Origin: Sorex araneus
Lineage: Eukaryota > Chordata > Mammalia > Eulipotyphla > Soricidae
NCBI RefSeq assembly: GCF_027595985.1
Contig: NC_073304.1
Span: 221,254,500-221,318,499 of the forward strand
Direction: 5' to 3'
Length of the DNA: 64,000 nt
Shown here one piece after another: positions 51,295 through 59,840 of the stretch (its first letter is position 1; the number at the start of each line of letters is the position of its first letter). The notes under the pieces were generated by a model that saw nothing but the letters and a program-made list of their open reading frames with translations, did no database searches and had not been told where the DNA came from. The translations under genes and the position numbers were made by a program.

Positions 51295-54200
51295 TGTGTG
51301 TGTGTGTGGTGTGGCGGGGCAGGAGGAGGTGGTGTCTGGGATCGAACCCAGGACCTCACATATGCAGGCAAGTGTTCTACCATGGAGCCGCATCCCAGGC
51401 TCAGAATTCACCATTTTCAAGCCTGTAACTCATGAGTGTTTGGTATAGTCGTAGGTTGCATGACCAGCATCACTGTCCGTTCCCAGAACATTCCTGTCAT
51501 CTAAAGACCTAACAGCCACTCCCCATTCTCTCTTCCCCCAGCTTGTGACAACCCATAATCTACTTGTGTCTGATCTCTTTCACTGAGCACTGTATTCGGG
51601 GGTTTTGAGGAATGTTTTATTTGGTTTTGGCAGGGGGGGGTTTTGTAGGTGGGGCTCGAGCCATACCAGACAATCCTCAGGACTTACTCTGTGCTCCGAG
51701 GTCACTCTTGGTGGGTTGAGGGACCCTATGGGGTGCTGGAGATTGAACCCATTGGCTCAATCAAGGTAATGATGGCTGCATGCAAGGCCAGTACCCTGCC
51801 TACTGTTCTCCTGCCCCCACATTTCTTTTTTCAGGGCTGAGTAATATTCCATCAGAGGCCTCTTTCACCCTAGCCTGCTTCTCACCTTTTATTAGGACTT
51901 TCATGGAGTCAAAGAAATAGCTCAGGGTTTAAGGCACTGGCCTTGCATCCCTCGACCACTGTTTGACCTCGTGTACCACATAGGGTCCCCCAGCATCACC
52001 AAGGTCACTTCTAAGTATAAAGCCAGGAGCAGGCTCTGAGCACTGCTAATTTATTTTTTCTTTTTGTGTCATACCCGGCGATGCACAGGGGTTACTCCTG
52101 GCTCTGCACTCAGGAATTACTCCTGGCAGTGCTCAGGAGACCATATGGGATGCTGGAAATTGAACCCAGGTCAGTCGTGTACAAGGCAACGCCCTACCCA
52201 CTGTGCTATCACTCCAGCCCCCCTTTTTTTTTTTCAGTTCAAAGTAAGACTGGCTTGGAGCTAGAGCAAGAGCACAGTGGGGAGGGTATTTGCCTTGCAC
52301 ATGGCCAACCTATAGGTTCAATCCCTGGCATCCCATATGGTCCCCTGAGCACCGCCAGGAGTAATTCCTGAGTGCAGAGCCAGGAGTAACCCCTGAGCAT
52401 CGCTGGGTGTGGCCCCAAAACCAAACTAAATAAATAAATCAAGACTGACTTGCTAACATGCGATCCCAGAGGCCCCCTCCTCCAGGAAGCCTCCTGAAGT
52501 AATCGAGTATGAACGCTGCAGCTAACTTCCTCGCTCTGGCTGGGCTGGAAAGTGGCAAAACCCCCTTTCCTAGGCAAGAAACTCCTCCATGGCCTGGACC
52601 GTCCAGCCTGTACCAGCTCTCTCTGTGCCCTCCATCTCTGCACACCCCCGGAGGTGCTCCTGTCTGAGTGCCCATCTGCGAATGGTGCTCCAGGGGCCCC
52701 TCGAGCCTGTCCCAGTGCCTGCAACAACAGCTCCAAGCATGGGGGTCTTAACAAGTGCACGCACTGCTGTCTCCACACCGTCATTAGTGTTTTCCACCTT
52801 TCTCCCCTTTCACAGATGGGAAAACTGAGACGAGGGAGAAGAGACCATTCAGAATCACATGGAAGGGGCACAACCAGGACTGGAACCCAGGTCAGCCTGA
52901 CTGCCGCACCCCTGCTGCTGACCAGTGACCTGTACTCCACAGTGAGGTACGTCTGGGCCGGGGCGGGATGCAGGGCTCACCTCCAGGTAGAGGTCCAGGC
53001 CCAGGTGCGTGAACTCATACTGCAGGAAGACCCTGAAGTTCATGTTCTCCACCGAGTGCACCACGATGTTGATGAACTGCATGCAGGCCACCTGGGGGCA
53101 GGGACCAGCGCCCGGCCGTGAGTCTCCTGTGGGGTTCCAGTGCCTTCCACACTCCCCCACGTGCATCCCAGAGCCTCCTCCCTCTCCTTCCCTCATCTCC
53201 ATCCCTCCCCTTTTACCTTGCCCCAGCCCGGCCCACCCGGGCAGGAGCAGAGCCCAAACCCACGCGTGCTCCTGCCCGCCCCGGCTCACCATGAAGTCGA
53301 TGTTGCTGTCCTCGTTCCGGAAATACTCCATCAGCTTTTCAAAGCGATGTTGCTCGCCACACACCTGGAGGGAGGTAGGGAGGTGACTGGCCCTGAGGCC
53401 CGCTGACACACTTCCTGCCACCCGCTGCCTCTCAGGCTCCTCTGTGCAATCCGGAAAAGGCACAGTCTCCTTGTCCACTCCAACCTGCCCCCCACCACAC
53501 ACCCCCCCCCCCGACCCATCTCTTCCCCTGTCATGCCCACCCCACCACCCCCGCTGCTCCAGCATCCTGGCACCTTCCCACCTGCGGGGCGAGCACCTAG
53601 GCCAGGTCCTGGCTCACACTCGGGGGCTCCCTGACCCCCTGCAGCTCCCACACACCCGATACCCTTCGCCCGGCAGAGATCACGTTCCCACGCACTGCAA
53701 TCGGCTTACTCGCTCAAATGTTCCTGGTCTGTCTTCTCCCCCTTCTTTGTCTCTTTTGGAGACCCAAGTATCACCTTCCCTTCTCCATCCCAGACTGCCC
53801 AAACCTGCAATACCGACAGGCCCGCCCGGCAGCCCTCCCGAGTCCACATCACAGGCCCCAACGGCCAGCCCCAGTTGAGGTCCAGGTCGCACTGCATTGG
53901 GTGTGGGGGCTCCAATACCTCCTTGAAGTTGTCGAAGGCCGCCAGGATGATGTCATGTCCCCCCCGCACCAGGCACACAGCTGCCAGCAGCTCCAGCACC
54001 AGTGCCTTGGTTCTGGGGAGAGAAGGGGGGGGCAGGTTGGCCCTGGAGAAGGGGCAGGCGCAGCAGCCAGAGGGGTGAGGGCCGGGGAGGGACCGGGGAG
54101 CAGCCATGGCCCCACTGGAAAGGTGCTGGGGTGAGGGGGCTCAGGAGAAAGGAGGGATCTGCTGGGGGAGGGGTGCCTGAGCGACAGTCCTGAGCATCGG

Positions 54201-57200
54201 GGGTCAGGCCAGATGTGGAGAGATGCTGGGGACTTCTGCCTCACCTGGGGTTCTTGTTATTCAGGCTCAGGGCGATCTCGTTGACGCAATAGGGGTGGTT
54301 CATGACGAGGCTGAAGCCAGACTACAGAAAGAGGGGAGTCAGCTCCTGCAGGCTGACCCCCCCCCCGGCTGCCGGCTGGGATCCCCCAGTCTTGGGGCTG
54401 GGCTGTTCTAGTCTCTCTGGGCTCCAGCTCTGTAAGTTCTTTCTATTGAACCCCGACTGACTCGCCATGGTGCTTCTTCTTCTTTTTTTTTTTTTTTTGC
54501 TTTTTGGGTCACACCCAGCGATGCTCAGGGGTTACTCCTGGGTTTGCACTCAGGAACTACTCCTGGCGGTGCTTGGGGGACCATATGGGATGCCGGGGAT
54601 TGAACCCGGGTCGGCCATGTGCAAGGCAAACGCCCTACCCGCTGTGCTATCATTCCGGCCCCCGCCATGGTGCTTCTTCTTTTCAAAGGCCTTTAATGCA
54701 AGCTGGGGGAGGGGGGACCCTGCCCTGGGGCCACAGCCCACCTGGTAGTTCATGATGGCTCTCAGGCACATGATGCACACGTGCACATCGTCCTTCTGGC
54801 TGACGATGCGCGAGTTCCGCAGGGTCTTCCTGCTGTGGGCTGGGGTCATCCTGGGCAGGGCAGGAGGAGGCGTCAGCGTAGTGGTTCCCCACCCCCACCC
54901 ATCCACCACCACGCAGACGCCTCCTGAGGAAGTCAGGAGGATACGTTTGTTTGCTTTGGGGGTCAAAACAACCCGGCAGTACTCAGGGGTTACTCCTGGC
55001 TCTGCACTCGGGAATTACTCCTGGTAATTACTCTTGGTAGGCTCAAGGGGCCATATGGAATACAGGGGATCGAAGCCGGGTCGACCATGCGCAAGGCAAA
55101 CACCTCATCCGCTGCACTATCTCTCCAGTCCCAAGAGGGCACGTGTGGAACCTCAGGTCCCTCTGCTTGCCTCGCTCAACCAAAGGGGGTAGGCGAGGGC
55201 AGCAGGGTTTCCTTGCTCCCTGGAGACCAGGGGGCAGGGGGTGTGGCTTGTCTGGAGCTGCACCCCCAGGAGCAGGGGTGTGGCTTAGCTGGAGCTCCAC
55301 CCCCAGGGGGAGGGGCCGCGTGCTCACCGCCCCAGGCGCCACTTCCATCCAGAGCCAGCACTCAGACATAATGCGGGGTTCACATCCCACTCACCCTTTA
55401 CTAGCCAGGGACTGAAGCTCCCTGTGCCTGGGCGTCCCCATTTATAAAATAGGCACCGTGACACCCGCCCCTCCCCAGCGGGGTTTCTGGGTGTGTGAAA
55501 TGACTTAGAGCGGGGCCTGTGTGCGCGTGCTCACTAAGGCTGCTAGAAGGTCGGGTTTTGTCATCAGCAGAGAGCTGCCAGTCGTGACTGCCACGCGGCT
55601 CCTGGCATCCTGTCGCATTTCCAAGGCTGCAAGGCCCCACCTCCTCCTCCCTCTGCCTGCCTGCGCTGTGCCCTTCTCCCATCCTTAGGCCTCCCTAAGT
55701 CTTGACTCATGCTGTTCCTTCAGCCCAGAATGCCATTCCTTGGCCCTGGCGCTGCCTGCAAGGTCCACAAGCACCTGTTCGCATGCATAGTCCCCAGGGG
55801 GAAGGGGGTGGGGGGGGGTTAAGGCCTCCTGGGGGCGCGATCCACAGTAAATGCTCAGAAATGTTTGTTAGACAAATGAGGACCCAAGAAACACACTGTG
55901 AACATTTGGGGGTACCACATGCAGTTGATCCCCTGGACCCCAACAGGCAAGGGGCAAAGATGGGGAGCCCCCAGGAGGTCCAAGGCAGCCTCTTCTCTCC
56001 CCCACCTCCACGCAGGATGCCCTAAGTCAAAGCTGCATACCTCACCCAGCCCCCAGACATGCACCTGCCCCAAGGCGGGTACCTACCGGGGCGATGGGGG
56101 GCACCTGGAGGCCGCACAGGAGAAAACGGGGGGTAGAGGGTTAAAGAGGGGCCCGCCAACCCAGAAGCCCCCTCCTGAACCCAGACCCACCTGGACTCCA
56201 GCCCAAAGTTCTCCACGCCCCCATCACTCAGCCCTGTGTGATTCCGACCCCGAGGCCAGTGTGGGGCTGGCTAAGTGTCCCCCTGCCGCGACACCACAGC
56301 GCCACGTACTTGATGGTCAGGTGGCGAGTCTTGGGCTGAGGGGTCGGGGTGGGGGACGGCCCCTTGGTGAGGTCCTCCACCGACTGCTCCAGTGGCTTGC
56401 TCTTCTCCGAGCCGGGCGCCCCGTTGTCGGTGCTCTCCATGTCATACCTGTCAGGGGGTCCCGGAGTCACAGGGCACCTCAGGGCGGTGGGGAAGGGGGG
56501 GAAGACCAGGGCACAGGAGGAGGTGGAAGTCCAGCACTGCGCTGGGCATGGCCAGAGGAGGCAGGCAGTGGTTCAGCTCCCAGGGGCCACCCAGGCTGTG
56601 TCCCTCCTGGCCCCTCCGAGGACTAGTGGGGAGCAGGGTGGGGGCTCTGGGGTGGCAGGAGGGCCCAGGGCTTACGTGACGGAGCACTGGGCGAAGGCCA
56701 GGTAGTCCAGGAGCACTTCCAGGCCCCGGTTCTCCTCGTTGAGGAACTCCTGCACCCACCTGCCAACAGGGGCTCCTTGACTTCCGCCCACAGGAGGTGC
56801 TGCCCAGTGGGCACCGAGCTCGCGGCCTTGGGTGCCTCCCCCCGGGGCGACAGCAGCCCACTGACCCCTGGACCCACAGCCCAGCCCTGTCTCTGAGCAG
56901 AGGTCGAGGGCGGGAGGAGAGGAGCAGCGAGGGGAGGCTCTGAGCCCCAGATCTCTCCTGGCCCCCCAGAAATCTCCCGACTCCCATATCTCCTGGGTCC
57001 CTTCCCTCAGGCCAGGCTCACCCGATGTGGTTTGTCCTCAGGGAGATCTCCAGCTCCCGAAGCACCTGAGTGGACTCCTGGACTCGCCTCTTGAACTGGG
57101 GGCCAAGAACAGGGTCATCTGGAGGAGGGAGCACCGTTCTCCCACAGGCCCCCCAAGCCTGGTGGCAGCAGCCAGGAGCTCCTGCCCTCCCCCCGTAACT

Positions 57201-59540
57201 GGCCTTTCACGGGGCCTCCACACCTCAGCACCTCCACATGCCTCCACACGCCTCCACACGCCTGCCCACACTCAACCTCAGCTGCTCACAGACTCTGGGG
57301 CACACACACACAGGACAGACACTGGGGCTCACGGACCCCAGGCGCTGGGACTCACACCCCCGGGACAAACATTGGGACTCGCACCCCCGGGGGACGGACA
57401 CTGAGACTCACACCCCCCAAGACAGACACTGGGACCCACACTCCCCAAGACAGACACTGGGACCCACACCCCCCAAGACAGACACTGGGGCTTTTATCAC
57501 TGGGCACTCAGACCCACACAGTGCACACATGGTCCACACACTGGCCACCATGGACACACCCGGCCCACGAGCACCCTGTGCCCTGCAGCACACAGGTATG
57601 GGGGGTGTGAGAGCACAAGGCTCCACTCACCCCTCACACACACTCCACAGCATGCACACACACTCAGACCTGCGCACACACCCTCACCCGCACACATGCA
57701 CACACTCATCTGCACACACCCCTGCACACACTCACCCCTGCACATACCTGCACACACACCTGCACACACTCATCTGCACATACCCCTGCACACACTCACC
57801 CCTGCACATAAAGGCACACACACACAATCATCTGCACACACACCTGCACACACTCTCACCCCTGCATACTCACTCTCACTCACCCCGACACACATACCCT
57901 GCACACATACCCTCACACCGCACACACTTACATCTACCCCACGCCCTCACTAACCTCTGCACACACTCATTACCTGCACTCGCATCTGCACACATCCTCA
58001 CACCTGCACACTGTTACCTCTCACACACTCCTGAGCAGTGTCACACCCGCACACGCACCCCCTCACTCATACCTGCACACACACACACACACACACCTGT
58101 GCATACACCCTCACACTTATCCACATACACACACGCTTCACACATACACCCACACAAGCCCATAGAAAAGCTTGTACCCACAGTTACTCCAGCTGCCCAG
58201 GGTTTGGAAGGTGCAGAGGGTCGCAGAAAAAGGGGGAGACATACCCCCAGGTTGGACATCCAGTCAGTGGCCACCTTTCGGCTGACACCCCCAGTCTCCA
58301 GGTAACTCTTCAGCTTCTGAATATAGGCAGTAGGGGGGTTCTTGACCTGGAAGCGCTCCTGGGGAAACAGAGGCATGGACAGGGGCCAGTCAGAGCTCGG
58401 GTCCCGTCCTCGGCTCTGACTAACCATATCAGGCTCTCCTCAGCACCCGGAAGTGCCCAAGGGAAACGAGCATTTCCAGCTGCTCTCCAGGGCCCTGGGG
58501 CCAGCGTCCCCACAGGCCCCACACAGCCTTGCCAGGCCTTGGAGGGTCAGCCCTGCCGGACACCCCATCTCTGTGCTGGGGCCCTGCGACAGGCCACTAA
58601 GTAGCGGCCCTCCTCCCTCCCAAGGCCCCCACAGTCCAGAGTTGAGAGAGCACTCCCGGGGGAGCTGTGGGGAGCACCGGCTTCTGGCCCCTTCCCAAGC
58701 TAGCCCAGTGTCCCACCCGCCTGCGTGTCACCGAGCAAGTCCTGACCCCAGCTCTGGCGCCAGGAGCCTCCTCATTGCCCCCCCACCCCCAACCCACACC
58801 CCTCAGATACACCCCACCAGCCGCCTCACCCTCCCAGGTCCCCCAGGCCTTTGAGCCCCCAAACTGAGATGCCAGACACAGCAGAGTGACCCCGCCCAGC
58901 GCCAGTGAGGCTGCTCCCCTCCAAGTGCTCCCCCGCCCTCCGGCCTCCTGCCCACTCATGCTCCCATCTCCGTCCATTAGCCGGAGCCGGAGCCCCGCCA
59001 GGGCTCCCCAGGGAAGCCCCTGCGCCCCAACTCCCCCCCTTTCAGCCGCCACAGCCACGCCCGCCAGCCTCCGCAGAAGCTGGAGGCTGGGCCCCGCCAC
59101 CACCATGGACAGCGGCCGGGCACGAGGGGGGGGGCAGCCCTGGCGCCACGTGGGGTGCTGTAGGGAGCCCCTCCAAGCCGGGCAGAAGGACAGAGATCCC
59201 TGGCCCTTGGTCCTCATCCCCACGGGAAGACCCCAGCCCTGGGCCACCCCCTCACCCCCAGAACTGGAGTGTGCCCCAGGCTGCTCCCAGAGCCCACCCA
59301 GGGGAACCCAGCCCTGCTCCTGACCCGGAAGGCCCCGGGAACACCTGAGGCCTTTTTATGGAGGTTGAGGTCCCGCACAGAGGCTCCATGGGTGGGGGGG
59401 GTCCCCGGGGCTCTGGGTGGCACAGCAGCCCCCCAGGGCCAGGGACTGGTACCCACCTGGTCGCAGATGAGCTCCCACTTCTTCTCGTTGTCATACTGGC
59501 TCAGCAGCTGCACCTTGTCTGGGGGTAGGTTCATGCAGCT
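45192..59540 (-). CDS. FMNL1: FMNL1 formin, coding exons 2-26 (exon 1 outside window)
   Basis: Formin-like 1 is a leukocyte-enriched cytoplasmic and cortical actin-filament nucleator/elongator regulated by Rho-family GTPases. Exons from 5' to 3': 59457-59540, 58245-58358, 57022-57095, 56676-56759, 56310-56447, 54742-54850, 54245-54321, 53919-54012, 53290-53364, 52981-53091, 50768-50917, 50323-50424, 49937-50189, 49387-49674, 49110-49234, 48574-48776, 47993-48227, 47638-47706, 46863-46943, 46651-46780, 46346-46509, 46077-46178, 45817-45912, 45468-45588, 45192-45283. They join in phase into 1,056 residues plus stop. With the missing N-terminal exon (about 43 residues in human) this gives the roughly 1,100 expected. 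Order: GTPase-binding/inhibitory armadillo region, dimerisation and coiled coil, proline-rich FH1, FH2, DAD. No frameshift or premature stop was found. Confidence 0.96.
45468..45588 (-). CDS. FMNL1: FMNL1 coding exon 25, DAD
   Basis: Encodes [20 protein letters not shown] and [25 protein letters not shown] followed by basic residues is the diaphanous autoregulatory domain that holds the formin inactive by binding the N-terminal region. Confidence 0.96.
45741..45860 (-). repeat. 60-bp tandem duplication of exon end and donor
   Basis: Bases 45741-45800 and 45801-45860 align almost base for base (GCAGCTGCTCACCCTGGGGG against GCAGCTACTCACCTTGGGGG). Each carries a GTGAG donor, at 45756 and 45816 on the minus strand. 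Reading on from the normal donor into the copy meets an in-frame TGA after five codons. Confidence 0.9.
45817..45912 (-). CDS. FMNL1: FMNL1 coding exon 24
   Basis: Encodes [20 protein letters not shown] and [12 protein letters not shown], the helix after FH2. Its 3' part plus donor is tandemly copied 60 bases further on. Confidence 0.95.
46077..46178 (-). CDS. FMNL1: FMNL1 coding exon 23, end of FH2
   Basis: Encodes [20 protein letters not shown] and [14 protein letters not shown]. Confidence 0.95.
46346..46509 (-). CDS. FMNL1: FMNL1 coding exon 22, FH2
   Basis: Encodes [20 protein letters not shown] and [20 protein letters not shown]. Confidence 0.95.
46651..46780 (-). CDS. FMNL1: FMNL1 coding exon 21, FH2
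   Basis: Encodes [20 protein letters not shown] and [20 protein letters not shown]. Confidence 0.95.
46863..46943 (-). CDS. FMNL1: FMNL1 coding exon 20, FH2 GNYMN motif
   Basis: Encodes [20 protein letters not shown] and RLQSLDA, containing the FH2 signature GNYMN. Confidence 0.96.
47298..47467 (-). mobile_element. SINE, antisense to plus, sense to FMNL1
   Basis: GGGCCAAACTCAGGCGATGA to CTGTACTACGGCTCCAGTCC. In the FMNL1 intron between coding exons 19 and 20. Confidence 0.9.
47638..47706 (-). CDS. FMNL1: FMNL1 coding exon 19, FH2
   Basis: Encodes [20 protein letters not shown] and ILE. 69 bases, phase 0. Confidence 0.95.
47870..47992. repeat. CCCCGCCCAC-rich short repeat
   Basis: About eight imperfect TCTGCCCCGCCCACC units next to the donor of FMNL1 coding exon 18. 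On the minus strand they read as G-runs (GGGCGGGG), often intronic splicing enhancers. Confidence 0.75.
47993..48227 (-). CDS. FMNL1: FMNL1 coding exon 18, FH2
   Basis: Encodes [40 protein letters not shown] and [14 protein letters not shown]. The intron after its donor carries a run of CCCGCCC-rich repeats. Confidence 0.95.
48574..48776 (-). CDS. FMNL1: FMNL1 coding exon 17, FH2
   Basis: Encodes [20 protein letters not shown] to [20 protein letters not shown], including the FH2 knob (NLAITLRK). The split codon at its end gives Met, where human has Ala as I remember it (IEMYDLQ). Confidence 0.95.
49110..49234 (-). CDS. FMNL1: FMNL1 coding exon 16, start of FH2
   Basis: Encodes [20 protein letters not shown] and [13 protein letters not shown]. 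The tryptophan of LLNWVALKP is the conserved FH2 lasso residue for dimerisation. Confidence 0.95.
49387..49674 (-). CDS. FMNL1: FMNL1 coding exon 15, FH1 domain
   Basis: Poly-proline tracts (for example [12 protein letters not shown] and [13 protein letters not shown]), the profilin/SH3-binding FH1 region that feeds profilin-actin to FH2. The end [12 protein letters not shown] differs from remembered human sequence. Tract lengths are prone to assembly error. Confidence 0.92.
49937..50189 (-). CDS. FMNL1: FMNL1 coding exon 14
   Basis: Encodes [20 protein letters not shown] and [20 protein letters not shown], then a Pro/Ser linker ([15 protein letters not shown]) leading into FH1. The first part is more diverged from human than the rest. 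Confidence 0.93.
50270..50285 (+). repeat. 16-base G homopolymer
   Basis: A C-run in the FMNL1 transcript sense, in the intron between coding exons 13 and 14. Confidence 0.9.
50323..50424 (-). CDS. FMNL1: FMNL1 coding exon 13, coiled coil
   Basis: Encodes [20 protein letters not shown] and [14 protein letters not shown], with clear heptads. The donor lies about 37 bases from a 16-base G-run. Confidence 0.95.
50768..50917 (-). CDS. FMNL1: FMNL1 coding exon 12
   Basis: Encodes [20 protein letters not shown] and [20 protein letters not shown], the dimerisation region and start of the coiled coil. Confidence 0.95.
51015..51205 (-). mobile_element. SINE, full length, in FMNL1 transcript sense
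   Basis: TTGCTTTTTGGGTCACACCT to GTGCTATCGCTCCAGCCCC, very close to consensus. In the FMNL1 intron between coding exons 11 and 12. Confidence 0.96.
51259..51309. repeat. (GT)n microsatellite
   Basis: About 25 GT units with one interruption (GTATGTG). Confidence 0.95.
51640..52045. mobile_element. Two old SINE copies
   Basis: About 51640-51818 is antisense (CCATACCAGACAATCCTCAG). About 51905-52045 is sense (AAATAGCTCAGGGTTTAAGG, ending GAGCACTGC). Both are strongly diverged. FMNL1 intronic. Confidence 0.65.
52050..52222 (-). mobile_element. SINE, antisense
   Basis: TTTTTGTGTCATACCCGGCG to GTGCTATCACTCCAGCCCC. Paired head to head with the next element. Confidence 0.95.
52253..52440 (+). mobile_element. 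SINE, sense
   Basis: TTGGAGCTAGAGCAAGAGCA to CGCTGGGTGTGGCCCCAAAA with an AAAT-rich tail. Confidence 0.93.
52981..53091 (-). CDS. FMNL1: FMNL1 coding exon 11
   Basis: Encodes [20 protein letters not shown] and [17 protein letters not shown]. Followed by a 2-kb intron holding four SINEs. Confidence 0.95.
53290..53364 (-). CDS. FMNL1: FMNL1 coding exon 10
   Basis: Encodes [20 protein letters not shown] and NIDFM. 25 codons, phase 0. Confidence 0.95.
53919..54012 (-). CDS. FMNL1: FMNL1 coding exon 9
   Basis: Encodes [20 protein letters not shown] and [11 protein letters not shown]. The donor GTATTG is a weaker match than its neighbours. Confidence 0.94.
54245..54321 (-). CDS. FMNL1: FMNL1 coding exon 8
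   Basis: Encodes [20 protein letters not shown] and NNKNP. Acceptor TTCTGTAG, donor GTGAGG. Confidence 0.95.
54483..54662 (-). mobile_element. SINE with clear target-site duplication
   Basis: T-run, TTTTTGGGTCACACCCAGCG to GTGCTATCATTCCGGCCCC. GCCATGGTGCTTCTTCTT stands immediately before (54464) and after (54664), so retrotransposition into FMNL1 intron 7 is directly visible. Confidence 0.97.
54742..54850 (-). CDS. FMNL1: FMNL1 coding exon 7
   Basis: Encodes [20 protein letters not shown] and [16 protein letters not shown], an armadillo-like helix of the inhibitory domain. The first residue is Met, where human has Leu as I remember it. Confidence 0.95.
54945..55132 (-). mobile_element. SINE, antisense, small internal duplication
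   Basis: TTTGGGGGTCAAAACAACCC to ACTATCTCTCCAGTCCC, with the AATTACTCCTGG stretch repeated (GTAATTACTCTTGG). FMNL1 intronic. Confidence 0.88.
55133..56309. other. FMNL1 intron 6, single-copy
   Basis: No exon or SINE seen apart from the one at its left end. A short duplication CACCCCCAGGAGCAGGGGTG / CACCCCCAGGGGGAGGGGCC lies at 55260-55315. Other open frames are noise. Confidence 0.5.
56310..56447 (-). CDS. FMNL1: FMNL1 coding exon 6
   Basis: Encodes [20 protein letters not shown] and [19 protein letters not shown], then RHLTIK. The linker is a few residues longer (PTPTPQP) than remembered for human. Confidence 0.94.
56676..56759 (-). CDS. FMNL1: FMNL1 coding exon 5
   Basis: Encodes [20 protein letters not shown] and AFAQCSVT. 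The donor GTAAGC gives a split Thr codon. Confidence 0.95.
57022..57095 (-). CDS. FMNL1: FMNL1 coding exon 4
   Basis: Encodes [20 protein letters not shown] and TNHIG. Donor GTGAGC. Confidence 0.95.
57290..58165. repeat. CA-rich minisatellite block
   Basis: First part (57290-57500): units of about 30 bases around AAGACAGACACTGGGACCCA. Second part (57640-58165): TGCACACACTCATCTGCACA-like units grading into plain (CA)n. Fills most of the FMNL1 intron between coding exons 3 and 4. Confidence 0.9.
58245..58358 (-). CDS. FMNL1: FMNL1 coding exon 3
   Basis: Encodes [20 protein letters not shown] and [16 protein letters not shown]. 114 bases, phase 0 at both ends, acceptor TTTCCCCAG. Confidence 0.95.
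59457..59540 (-). CDS. FMNL1: FMNL1 coding exon 2
   Basis: Encodes [20 protein letters not shown] and WELICDQ, the start of the GTPase-binding/FH3 region. The exon begins in phase 0 at a CCCCAG acceptor. The myristoylation-bearing exon 1 is not in the remaining 4.4 kb. Confidence 0.95.
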
Positions 59541-59559
59541 CTGGGGAGGAAAGGAGCCG

Positions 59560-59840
59560 GTGAGATCCCCCAAGGGCACGCTGCTGGGGGCTCCTGGGTG
59601 AGACCCCCGGAGTTCACCCTGTTGGGGGGGTTCCTGGGTGAGACCCCCGGAGGTCACCCTGGTGGGGGGTTCCTGGATGAGACCCCCAAAGGTCATCCTG
59701 TTTGGGGGCTCCTGAGTGAGACCCCCACAGGTCATCCTGTTTGGGGGCTCCTGAGTGAGACCCCCACAGGTCACCCTGGTGGAGGGTTCCTGGGTGAGAC
59801 CCCCGCAGGTCGCCCTGGTGGGGGTTCCTGTGCCCCAAGC
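59560..59840. repeat. 38-bp GAGACCCCC minisatellite
   Basis: About seven units of TTCCTGGGTGAGACCCCC plus GGAGGTCACCCTGTTGGGG, starting about 20 bases before the acceptor of FMNL1 coding exon 2 (transcript sense). Each unit holds GGTGAGAC, a donor-like word on the plus strand only. Confidence 0.92.

Noticed and set aside
57238..58305. 355-codon open frame rich in His and Thr
   Set aside because: Caused by the CA-rich minisatellite in an FMNL1 intron.
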